This document shows positions 1 to 7,019 of a stretch of DNA of 31,954 bases, in pieces. The stretch's first letter is position 1; each line of letters opens with the position of its first letter. Source of the DNA: an uncultured Bacteroides sp. (GTDB taxonomy: Bacteria; Bacteroidota; Bacteroidia; Bacteroidales; Bacteroidaceae); assembly GCF_905207245.1 (NCBI RefSeq), contig NZ_CAJLKP010000071.1:1-31954 (forward strand), read 5' to 3'. The notes under the pieces were generated by a model. That model was not told the DNA's origin, ran no database searches, and was given only the letters and a program-made list of their open reading frames with translations. The position numbers were made by a program, and so were the translations under genes.

Positions 1-364
1 TTTGCTTCCTGTATGTTCATAGCATGACATTTTTCATGAACCGACTCACTGTTACTACACAAGACAAAGAACCGATTAATACCTGGAATGAGAAAAACAA
101 AGTCGTCAGATGTCATCAAAAGTCGTCAGATAACATGTGGCAATAGAACCGACAAGCTACATTACCTCTGAAAATGACCAACCGCACAACTTTATCACAC
201 AGTACGCAGCCCTCCTGTTGCTTATCCCTCCAAATCCATTTTTCTACGCGGATGCTTGGAAGACAAATATCTTCTTTTCCTTTTTATATTCTATATTTAT
301 AACAAAATTTAAACAGGCTCTTAATGGGTGAATTTATTAATTAAGGATAAAAAGATACTTTTAG
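1..364. other. AT-rich non-coding stretch
   Basis: I see no convincing gene here. A 64-codon open frame at 137-331 has low-complexity, hydrophobic content and no recognisable family or promoter. The only structure I noticed is a direct repeat of AAAGTCGTCAGAT at 99-111 and 119-131 (20-bp period). The region lies downstream of the HNH gene, which is transcribed leftwards, and should belong to the same integrated segment. Confidence 0.5.
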
Positions 365-1345
365 TTACATATTAGCCCTCGCTTTTTCCAATATATCCAA
401 TTTGAATTTATTGAAAGGATATTTATAAATCTCATCTCTTCTCAAATGAAATCCCCAATCATCAAATTCTTTTTTTATTAAACTGGCTGGTATGGGTAAC
501 ATATTCAAATAATCAAAATAAGTGTCAGGATACCTGTTCAATTTTCGAATTATGGAAATTACAGTCTCCCGATTCTGTATTGTATTATATCGACCATTCA
601 GGTTTAACAACGCATTATAACCAACCTCTTTATCTCCAGCTGTTAATATATCCACATCGCTGTTTCCCGCATTTTCCCAGTGGGACTTTAAGTTGTAATC
701 AAAGAAAAAATTCCTATCTTGATACTCGTATGGATTGATTATACGCATTGAGGTTAAGCTTGCATCCCCTTTATTTGATGTAACATCTTTATTACTCTTA
801 TGCTGAACATCGTTACAAGAAGGACAGCTTGGTATCAAATTGTAAAAGGATAATCCCAACATTGGGTAAATTTCTTTGGGGTAAAAATGATCCAATACTC
901 CTTTTTCTGTCTGAGACAACGCTGTTGCAGGAGTATAATGGATATCTGCCATATTGCAATAAGGACAGGTTCCCACTTGGCTTTGTCGGTAAAAACCATC
1001 CTTATTAAATATATCATCTTCATATCCAAAAATAATGAAGATATGATAAAGGATACGGTTCAATTTCTTTTCAGGGTCAAAAGCATCCGGATGCAGTTGT
1101 GAGATTATATCTCTTAATTTATCCGGATGAGATACTATAAACTCCTTCAAGTTTTCCTCATTAGACAAATGCCTCAATAAATCTTCGCTAGGCTTATCTC
1201 CATGAATAGCTATTTTCACTTTCCTCATTATCCTATGCTTACCCGAGAGAAAATGATGGATATCAGCCAATAAACGTTCTTTTACGTCATTGAAATGCTG
1301 CAATGCCAAGCTATCCGTTTTTTTAGTTATTTTCAGTTGATACAT
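365..1345 (-). CDS. HNH endonuclease, PtuB-like partner of an ATPase
   Basis: This is a 326-residue protein with a zinc-ribbon HNH nuclease core. A CPYC pair is seen at residues 127-130, LDHFYP (D152-H153) gives the first part of the beta-beta-alpha-metal fold, N169 lies in SFYNLIP, and the second pair is CPSC at 174-177 followed by N178 and HK at 182-183. The spacing matches the HNH proteins encoded beside AAA/ABC ATPases in Septu and retron effector modules, which cut nucleic acid on phage infection. The frame stays open to 1474, but I place the start at ATG 1345, which overlaps the end of the ATPase gene by 23 bp. The longer N-terminus would be read from inside the ATPase coding sequence and is hydrophobic nonsense. 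The overlap implies translational coupling. The HNH fold is clear; assignment to PtuB rather than another HNH family is inferred. Confidence 0.8.
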   Translation of the reverse strand: MYQLKITKKTDSLALQHFNDVKERLLADIHHFLSGKHRIMRKVKIAIHGDKPSEDLLRHLSNEENLKEFIVSHPDKLRDIISQLHPDAFDPEKKLNRILYHIFIIFGYEDDIFNKDGFYRQSQVGTCPYCNMADIHYTPATALSQTEKGVLDHFYPKEIYPMLGLSFYNLIPSCPSCNDVQHKSNKDVTSNKGDASLTSMRIINPYEYQDRNFFFDYNLKSHWENAGNSDVDILTAGDKEVGYNALLNLNGRYNTIQNRETVISIIRKLNRYPDTYFDYLNMLPIPASLIKKEFDDWGFHLRRDEIYKYPFNKFKLDILEKARANM

Positions 1346-3200
1346 TATTTCCCAATTTTTTATCAAGAATATTTTTAAGAAAGGTATCACCAACCAATTT
1401 GATATATTTATCAAGATTCCCATGATTGATTTGAGTTTGTTCATAGAAACCGAACACATCAGAAGAAGTATCATTCATAATCCTATTCATTAAACGGTTA
1501 ATAATATCATAGGACACTTTTCCAATAGCACTCTCCTTTAGGAAAAAACTGAAACGAAGAAGATCATACATATTGGCTCCAAAAGATTCTTTCAGTTTCT
1601 CTTTTACTTCTGACGTGACAGACTTGCCTTGTTCTAAAAAAAGAATATTTTCCATTGGAATATCACTAAGCACAAATGGTGAATGAGTAACAAGCAATAT
1701 GTCTATCCTAAAATTTTTATCGATATTCAGCTTGTTCAAATAGTCTATTAAAGTACTTATTAAAATTCGTTGGTATTCAGGATGATAATACTGTTCTATC
1801 TCTTCCAGAATTATCTGTACACAATTATATGGCTTTCGATTTTCAGCATTTCTTATGGTATATATATTATGTACATGATACAATATCGAACTCATTGAGT
1901 AAACCAATTGTCTTTCTCCCGAACTCAAATCAGTTATATTAACAACTCCAAGTTGTCCTTTATCTGTTCTATAAGATAAATAAAAACTGGTCTTGAAGAT
2001 TGGTGGAGGTAACAAATACATAATTTTATCTATCTGAACAGATGAATCCGACCTTTTCTTTAAGAAAGGTTCCAAATCGCTCCAATAATATCTCCCTTCA
2101 TGATAATAAGGGTCATCCAAATAATAAAGAATCTGATGAATCTTCAATGTTATATGACTTTCATCCTTTATTAACATAGTCACAACTTCATCAAATGGGT
2201 TTTCTTTTTTAGAATTGTCCTTGAAATAGACTTGGAAGAAGGAGTATTTAACAAGGATGGACATTGTTTTATAAACAAGGTATTGATAGCAATATTCTGA
2301 ATATTCATTGTTTTTGTTAAGAAACGAAAATCTTTTTACCCAAGCCTCCTTGATTGATTTTTCCATATCTTCCCAGCTCATATCCTTTATTTCAGCCAAA
2401 TAGGGATAATAGTCTTTCATCGCATGTTTGATTTTCTGCGATACACCATCTTTATCCAATTTGATTGCAAAAGATTTAATGTCATAATCAGGATGAAAAC
2501 GAATAGAGTGGTAAAGCTTGAAATAAGAAAAAAAGGCTATGGAACGTTGTTCTGCCAGTTCTGTTTCTACATTGATATCAATATTACCTCGTTCTCTGAA
2601 AGGATTCAAAACAATAGGCGTTCTGTAACCGTCATTTTTATGGAAAAGGGCTTCTATCCAAAACTTTTTCTTATATCTACCCATGATTTCAGACTGATAT
2701 TCCAGTGAGTTATAGGCATAATGTGAGTAATTGATGACAATCGTATAAAATAGAGATTGCAAATCCTCACTATTTTTTCCCATTATATTGCCACGTTCAT
2801 CTGTCCATGAAAAGCTATCGTTAGAAATTGTAATTTTATAAATGACATTGTCCTTTTCATAATACAATTCAGCATTCAAGCGTCTTACGGGAACCAATGG
2901 CTCAGCAGCGTATGTTCCGGATTGTTCCCCTAATATATAAAAAGACAAATTATTTATAATCCGGATAATTAATTCTACGATTGTACTTTTTCCACTACCG
3001 TTCATTCCGACAATAGCATGCAGACTAATATTGGATGCATATAAATTATCCGGAACTTGCTGTTCACTTTTTATCACTTTCTCATCTTTAAATTCATAAT
3101 TATTGTAAAATGTATAAAAAGTATCAGACTTTAAGTTCTTTATTACATGTTTATTACATCCTTTCAATGGTCGTACACCAATGATTTTAAATGTTTTCAT
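1323..3200 (-). CDS. ABC/SMC-like ATPase, PtuA-like defence protein
   Basis: This is a 625-residue ATPase of the AAA_15/AAA_21 (OLD/RecF-like) group. Walker A is GMNGSGKS at 65-72, the ABC signature is LSSGERQ at 425-431, Walker B is IILEEIE at 463-469 followed by YYHPEYQR, and the H-switch is THSPF at 505-509. About 350 residues lie between Walker A and the signature, making it larger than minimal PtuA. The C-terminal segment around 541-566 (GANMYDLL, SFFL, AIG) resembles the tail of ATPases paired with HNH nucleases. Such proteins are thought to sense infection and license the nuclease. It is the first gene of a two-gene operon with the overlapping HNH gene. No reverse transcriptase or DNA methylase is seen next to it. 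The ATPase assignment is firm; the defence role is inferred from the pairing and the island context. Confidence 0.85.
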   Translation of the reverse strand: MKTFKIIGVRPLKGCNKHVIKNLKSDTFYTFYNNYEFKDEKVIKSEQQVPDNLYASNISLHAIVGMNGSGKSTIVELIIRIINNLSFYILGEQSGTYAAEPLVPVRRLNAELYYEKDNVIYKITISNDSFSWTDERGNIMGKNSEDLQSLFYTIVINYSHYAYNSLEYQSEIMGRYKKKFWIEALFHKNDGYRTPIVLNPFRERGNIDINVETELAEQRSIAFFSYFKLYHSIRFHPDYDIKSFAIKLDKDGVSQKIKHAMKDYYPYLAEIKDMSWEDMEKSIKEAWVKRFSFLNKNNEYSEYCYQYLVYKTMSILVKYSFFQVYFKDNSKKENPFDEVVTMLIKDESHITLKIHQILYYLDDPYYHEGRYYWSDLEPFLKKRSDSSVQIDKIMYLLPPPIFKTSFYLSYRTDKGQLGVVNITDLSSGERQLVYSMSSILYHVHNIYTIRNAENRKPYNCVQIILEEIEQYYHPEYQRILISTLIDYLNKLNIDKNFRIDILLVTHSPFVLSDIPMENILFLEQGKSVTSEVKEKLKESFGANMYDLLRFSFFLKESAIGKVSYDIINRLMNRIMNDTSSDVFGFYEQTQINHGNLDKYIKLVGDTFLKNILDKKLGNNVSTENN

Positions 3201-3422
3201 ATACTTTCTTGTTATTCAAATTATGCAATGAGCTATACAATCAACATGTTGTGATACGATTCGTCTTGTCATTTGCAATAAATGCTTAATTCATTAAATT
3301 ACAAGCACCGACATCACTTTATACCCTTCATGTCTTCCTGCAACAAAACTAGCGAAATTTCATAAAATTATAAATATATACAGCAAAATTTCATGTTGCA
3401 TCTTTAAAAAAATCAATAAAGA

Positions 3423-3454
3423 TTTGCGGCAATCGAACCTTTTGCTTATCTTTG
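3423..3454 (+). promoter_or_regulatory. Bacteroides promoter before tRNA fragment
   Basis: A TTTG -33 box at 3423-3426 and a TATCTTTG -7 box at 3447-3454 are separated by 20 bp, a textbook sigma-ABfr promoter pointing right. The transcript would start near 3461, run through a 21-codon frame and the tRNA 3' fragment, and stop at the terminator at 3626-3663. No normal gene is served by it. Confidence 0.65.
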
Positions 3455-3600
3455 CGGCGTCAAAGAGATAATGATTATTGAATTGATAAAGAAAAGCAAT
3501 GAATTTAGTGTAAGGCTAATTCAATGGCTTTCATAAAAGATAAAGCAAGAATGTGCAGTCATTCAAGGAATTAGAATAAACCAAAGTAAAAGGTTCGATT
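3431..3600. repeat. 13-bp inverted repeat around att region
   Basis: AATCGAACCTTTT at 3431-3443 is the exact reverse complement of 3588-3600, which is the T-loop part of the tRNA fragment. Arms of 13 bp are separated by 144 bp. The left arm overlaps the spacer of the promoter at 3423-3454. It may be a second recombinase core-type sequence from the element, or a coincidence seeded by the tRNA T-loop motif. Confidence 0.5.
3471..3536 (+). CDS. possible 21-residue leader peptide
   Basis: An ATG lies about 10 bases after the predicted transcription start of the promoter at 3423-3454 and opens a 21-codon frame starting MIIELIKKSNEF and closing with TAA at 3534-3536. I do not recognise it. It may be a chance frame, or the surviving start of a gene cut by integration. 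The support is only its position right behind a very good promoter. Confidence 0.2.
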   Translation: MIIELIKKSNEFSVRLIQWLS

Positions 3601-3613
3601 CCTGGTGGCACCA
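3588..3613 (+). tRNA. tRNA 3'-end fragment, likely att site
   Basis: The segment holds a T-loop TTCGATT at 3594-3600, the 3' strand of the T-stem CCTGG at 3601-3605, an acceptor 3' strand TGGCACC at 3606-3612 and a discriminator-like A at 3613. The 5' T-stem side is AAAGG instead of the expected CCAGG, and no anticodon arm, D arm or acceptor 5' strand (expected GGTGCCA) lies in the preceding 150 bases. It is therefore only the last third of a tRNA gene. Such stubs are left where an element with a tyrosine integrase recombines into a tRNA 3' end. The native terminator follows directly, so the chromosome should resume to the right and the element to the left. The acceptor strand would fit tRNA-Phe, but I cannot fix the identity. 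Confidence 0.65.
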
Positions 3614-3625
3614 CTTTAAAAGGTA

Positions 3626-3663
3626 AAATCCCGATTTATTTTAATAAAATCGGGATTTATTTT
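3626..3663 (+). terminator. intrinsic terminator after tRNA fragment
   Basis: A 12-bp perfect stem (AAATCCCGATTT at 3626-3637 with its complement at 3647-3658) and a 9-nt loop are followed by an A/T tail rich in T. It sits 13 bases past the tRNA stub and probably terminated the original tRNA transcript. Confidence 0.8.
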
Positions 3664-3824
3664 ATTCAGACTAAAGCTAGAAGAAAAACATATTCATCCT
3701 ATTCAAAGCTTCCTGCTCGTAAAAATCAGGTTCATCCTTGAAGAGTTTTTTTCATATGAAACGGAGGGTAGACGAATGGTAGTTACCCTACCAATACATT
3801 AACCACCTTTTACGAATTTCCACT
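3664..3824. other. non-coding gap before MATE gene end
   Basis: No gene is seen. A weak hairpin around 3767-3791 (AGGGTA pairing with TACCCT) may act in termination of the leftward MATE transcript. Confidence 0.35.
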
Positions 3825-5135
3825 TCAATATCCGCTTGAATTATATTGTTTCTGCTTCAGGTAGATATAAGATTGCACACCCAGCAATATCACAAACAGG
3901 TACTCAGCCGTTAAATAGACCGACAAAGAAGTAGTGGAACTGTTACTCAGCAAATAAAGATAGCCCAGATAAATGGCTATTGTGGAAACCTGGAATACAA
4001 ATGCCATCCGGGTATCCCCTGTTCCCGTCACCGCATTGACATACACATATCCTGGCAGGGCAAATGCATAATTCAGCAACATGATGATAAAGGGATAATG
4101 GGCAAACTCGATTAATTGGAGATTGTCTGTGTAAAATCCAACAATCTGTCGGTTGAATAATAGGGCAAAAACAATCAAAGGAATCCCTACTGCATATCCT
4201 AATCTGAGCACTTTATTACAAAGCCGAAACAGGTTTCTTCCCTCTCCCGCACCAATCAGGTTACTAACCAAAGAACCACTTGTTGCTGCAAAGGAATTTA
4301 CTATCACAAAAAAAACAGTGGATACACTCCGGGTGATATTGGATACTGCCAACTGCGCCTCTCCCAAACGCTCTATTGCCACAAAGAACAGGAACCACGG
4401 GGCAACACTGATAAAAGCCTGCATCATGCTCCACACGGACAGTCGCAGGAGGGCCGCCAATAGTTTTCCATCATAGACAGCTTTCAATCCGAAATGAACT
4501 TTGTCCACTTTCTTCTGAAAAGTATAACACACCAATATCAACAAAGAACCTGCCTCAGCCAGTGACGAAGCCATTGCCGCCCCTGATATGCCGAGATTAA
4601 GACTAAAGATAAACAGATAGTTGCAAGGTATATTAATGAGAACTGCCATCATTGCAGCCCACGACAACACTCTCGTTTTCGTGATTCCGACAAAGAACGA
4701 GCGGAACGCCAGAAACGGAAAAGAGAACACCAGCCCGAAACATCTCCATTCCAGATAATCAATCACAGCCTGATAAATTTCAGGTGAATGAATGAAAAAT
4801 TTCAGAATAACGGGGGATAAGGCATAGGATGCCAAACTTAAAACGATGGCTAAGCAACTCAGGAACAATAATCCCTGATAGAACGTCCGGCCAGTTTCCT
4901 GATATTGCTGTTCCCCGTTTCTGCGGGCAATCATCACCTGCAATCCCAGGCTGAAACCAAATCCAAGCATATAGATAGCCAGATAATAGACACTTGCAAG
5001 GGCAGAGGCACCTAATTCCACTTCGCCCACATGTCCAAGAAAAACAGCATCGGTGATATTGATTAACTGCTCCATCAGGATGCTCATCATCACAGGAAAG
5101 TTGATGAGCCAGATTTGCTTATATGTATAATTCAT
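3825..5135 (-). CDS. MATE family multidrug efflux transporter
   Basis: This 436-residue membrane protein has about twelve hydrophobic helices and the two-fold MATE arrangement. The N-terminus (WLINFPVMMSILMEQLINITDA) and the FLGHVGEVELGASALA segment match Bacteroidetes MATE/DinF-type exporters, which move drugs or metabolites out across the inner membrane in exchange for Na+ or H+. Length is normal for the family. It is a clear paralogue of the protein encoded at 14199-15524: the first 90 residues are nearly collinear (shared GHVGEVELGASALA, YMLGFGFS and ARRNGEQ). The gene stands alone on the minus strand and is divergent from the LuxR-type regulator at 5506, which makes that regulator a candidate for its control. 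The substrate cannot be told from sequence. Confidence 0.93.
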   Translation of the reverse strand: MNYTYKQIWLINFPVMMSILMEQLINITDAVFLGHVGEVELGASALASVYYLAIYMLGFGFSLGLQVMIARRNGEQQYQETGRTFYQGLLFLSCLAIVLSLASYALSPVILKFFIHSPEIYQAVIDYLEWRCFGLVFSFPFLAFRSFFVGITKTRVLSWAAMMAVLINIPCNYLFIFSLNLGISGAAMASSLAEAGSLLILVCYTFQKKVDKVHFGLKAVYDGKLLAALLRLSVWSMMQAFISVAPWFLFFVAIERLGEAQLAVSNITRSVSTVFFVIVNSFAATSGSLVSNLIGAGEGRNLFRLCNKVLRLGYAVGIPLIVFALLFNRQIVGFYTDNLQLIEFAHYPFIIMLLNYAFALPGYVYVNAVTGTGDTRMAFVFQVSTIAIYLGYLYLLSNSSTTSLSVYLTAEYLFVILLGVQSYIYLKQKQYNSSGY

Positions 5136-5505
5136 TGTTCAATTTTAATAAGTGATGAATAAAACTTATCCGAGGAATGGATACCCTTACTCGCGAAGTC
5201 ATCCTACGTCAGTTGCTGACATTGACTATCACTTGGGTACTCTCATCCAGGGAAAAGAATAAATAAAACGGGATATAAAACCTCTGCGACGAATTGCGTG
5301 AATCCGTCCGATAGCTGAATAGCTTTATATGAGAAGGTGCTATTCGTGAAGCGTAGCTATATACAGAGTTGATGTTTCATCGTTAGAACAATCTGATTTT
5401 TATCTATTAATCACGCGGTAAATATAGGAAAAATAATAAAAAAGCAGATGCATTTACCGGATAAATCAATGGTTATCCTATTTTTGCAGGAAATTACTTC
5501 ACCAA
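5136..5505. promoter_or_regulatory. divergent promoter region, MATE and LuxR-type gene
   Basis: This 370-base stretch has no gene. A TATTTTTG -7 box at 5479-5486 lies about 20 bases before the LuxR-type start. I found no clear TAnnTTTG box for the leftward MATE gene. The rest is unstructured to my eye, apart from short AT-rich tracts. Confidence 0.5.
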
Positions 5506-6273
5506 ATGAAATCAACCGATACCACAAGAGAAGAAATGTGGGCCAAGCAACATTTATCTGCTGCCCACATCGACTATACGATATGGGAACGTGACAAGCA
5601 AATGCTCCATCAAATGTCCGCAATCAGCCGAAGTTGCACCTTTGTGGTCGATGTCTATAAACTCAGGTATGCGTTTGCCTCTACCAACTTTGTCGATTTG
5701 CTGGGGTACGACAGCCATAAGATAGCAACTTTGGAAAGGCAGGGAGATTATCTGGAATCACGCTTCCATCCGGACGACTCCGCCCAACTGGAACGGTTGC
5801 AGGTTGAGTTGGGCAAGTTTATCTATGGCTTGCCCATCGAAGAAAGGAATGATTACTGCAATATTTATAGTTTCCGGGTGCTCAATGCCAGGAGGCAATA
5901 TGTGCGCGTCATCAGCCGCCAACAGGTTTTAGAGCAAAGCCGCAACGGGAAAGCCTGGCTCATACTCGGCAATATGGAGATTGCCCCCAATCAGAAGGAG
6001 TCCGACCAGGTGGAATGCACCGTACTGAATCTTAAAAACGGGGAAATGTTTACTCCTGCGCTGCCATCACCTGCGCCTATCAGTCTGACCCAGCGCGAAC
6101 TGGAGGTCTTGCAACTTATCCAAAGGGGATTACTGAGCAAGGAAATTGCCCATAAACTCTGCATCAGCATTCATACCGTCAACATCCATCGGCAGAACCT
6201 GCTGCACAAATTGGGAGTGCAAAATTCCATCGAAGCCATCAATGCAGGGTTAGCGTCAGGATTATTGGATTAA
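5506..6273 (+). CDS. PAS-like sensor with LuxR-type HTH
   Basis: This 255-residue regulator is likely cytoplasmic. Residues about 40-160 look like a PAS-type sensory domain (FASTNFVDLLGYDSHKI, then a FHPDD motif near 88-92 as in PAS folds). Residues 194-250 are a LuxR/GerE helix-turn-helix: LTQRELEVLQLI, then SKEIAHKLCISIHTVNIHRQ as the recognition part and NLLHKLGVQN. It should bind DNA as a dimer and respond to a small ligand or redox signal through the PAS part. There is no receiver domain, so it is a one-component regulator. It is divergent from the MATE gene at 3825-5135, and local control of that exporter is a reasonable inference. The ATG at 5506 follows a -7 box at 5479-5486. Confidence 0.88.
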   Translation: MKSTDTTREEMWAKQHLSAAHIDYTIWERDKQMLHQMSAISRSCTFVVDVYKLRYAFASTNFVDLLGYDSHKIATLERQGDYLESRFHPDDSAQLERLQVELGKFIYGLPIEERNDYCNIYSFRVLNARRQYVRVISRQQVLEQSRNGKAWLILGNMEIAPNQKESDQVECTVLNLKNGEMFTPALPSPAPISLTQRELEVLQLIQRGLLSKEIAHKLCISIHTVNIHRQNLLHKLGVQNSIEAINAGLASGLLD

Positions 6274-6299
6274 GTTGCTATGATAGCCGGGATAACCTG

Positions 6300-6884
6300 T
6301 CACGGCATCCATTCCACAATGTCCGTAACCGGGTGTTGGCTTCTCCATTCCATGAACTCGTCATAGCTCCGCACACCATCGCGGATGACCGCCTGATAAT
6401 ACTCCACCCCCATTATCTTTTCCGTTTCGGGCGTCTCGTTTTTCAGTTTTAGGATAACTGTCCGCGTTTCATCCGTCAGAACCGCAGTAAGGCGTTCGGC
6501 AAACTTCTCAAAAAAACCGTCATAGCGGGAACCTTTCAGGATATGAATCATGTCTATCTGCCAAAGTTCATTCCGTGCATCCCTGTACCAAGCATGCCAC
6601 TCCAGACATGCTTGGGGAGTATCCAGCAAATTCACATGTTCTATCTTCCTGATAGATTTATTTTCACCAAGCTTCATCATTGCCTGAAAACTGTCGGACA
6701 GGCTGAATGATGGAGTATAAATATGAAAATCTATGTCCAGATGCTTCATCAGTAACCCGGTTTTCAAAGAACCCACCAGGTTAACTTCAGCACCAATACT
6801 CTCCCATATCGGAATGATACGGGCGTCTTCTATTACTTTCCAGGCTCTCTGCTGGTTCCATTCGGCAATATCAAGAATGTTCAT
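6300..6884 (-). CDS. nucleotidyltransferase-fold protein
   Basis: This 194-residue protein carries the pol-beta nucleotidyltransferase signature: VGSLKTG (G38-S39) followed by D50-I-D52 in HLDIDFHI, and a third acidic residue D111 in LWQIDMIHI, giving the usual metal-binding triad. The N-terminal line (NILDIAEWNQQRAWKVIEDA) recurs in Bacteroides proteins sometimes labelled phosphoglycerate mutase family, for which I see no active-site support. The acceptor substrate is unknown; aminoglycoside or RNA are possible but unproven. The frame opens at a TTG at 6911, but that TTG is the end of a TACTTTTG -7 box (6909-6916), so translation must begin at ATG 6884. It is convergent with the LuxR-type gene. 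Confidence 0.75.
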   Translation of the reverse strand: MNILDIAEWNQQRAWKVIEDARIIPIWESIGAEVNLVGSLKTGLLMKHLDIDFHIYTPSFSLSDSFQAMMKLGENKSIRKIEHVNLLDTPQACLEWHAWYRDARNELWQIDMIHILKGSRYDGFFEKFAERLTAVLTDETRTVILKLKNETPETEKIMGVEYYQAVIRDGVRSYDEFMEWRSQHPVTDIVEWMP

Positions 6885-6908
6885 TTTCGGTCTTTTCGAG
6901 TGAGTGCA

Positions 6909-6916
6909 CAAAAGTA
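6909..6916 (-). promoter_or_regulatory. -7 box for nucleotidyltransferase gene
   Basis: TACTTTTG on the minus strand, about 25 bases before ATG 6884. It overlaps the upstream TTG codon and so rules out the longer reading frame. Confidence 0.65.
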
Positions 6917-6973
6917 GAAAAAAGGACGGATATTTAGCTATAAATAACTATTTAATACTTCAATAAACCGGAC

Positions 6974-6981
6974 TAACTTTG
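6974..6981 (+). promoter_or_regulatory. -7 box for HelD-like gene
   Basis: TAACTTTG lies about 38 bases before ATG 7020 in the short divergent region shared with the nucleotidyltransferase gene. Confidence 0.65.
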
Positions 6982-7019
6982 CCACCCTTTCTGAACTTTT
7001 ATTCTAAAAACAGGGCCTT

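Noticed and set aside
99..131. Integrase arm-type sites (AAAGTCGTCAGAT direct repeat)
   Set aside because: Only two copies, more than 3 kb from the putative att site, and no integrase visible; evidence is insufficient.
137..331. 64-codon open frame in the left non-coding stretch
   Set aside because: No promoter, no recognisable motif, composition typical of AT-rich chance frames.
365..3600. Retron with PtuAB-type effector
   Set aside because: No reverse transcriptase gene is visible in the window, so a retron cannot be claimed; it could only be outside the left edge.
3447..3613. Complete tRNA gene
   Set aside because: Only the T-arm and acceptor 3' strand are present; no D arm, anticodon arm or matching 5' acceptor strand.
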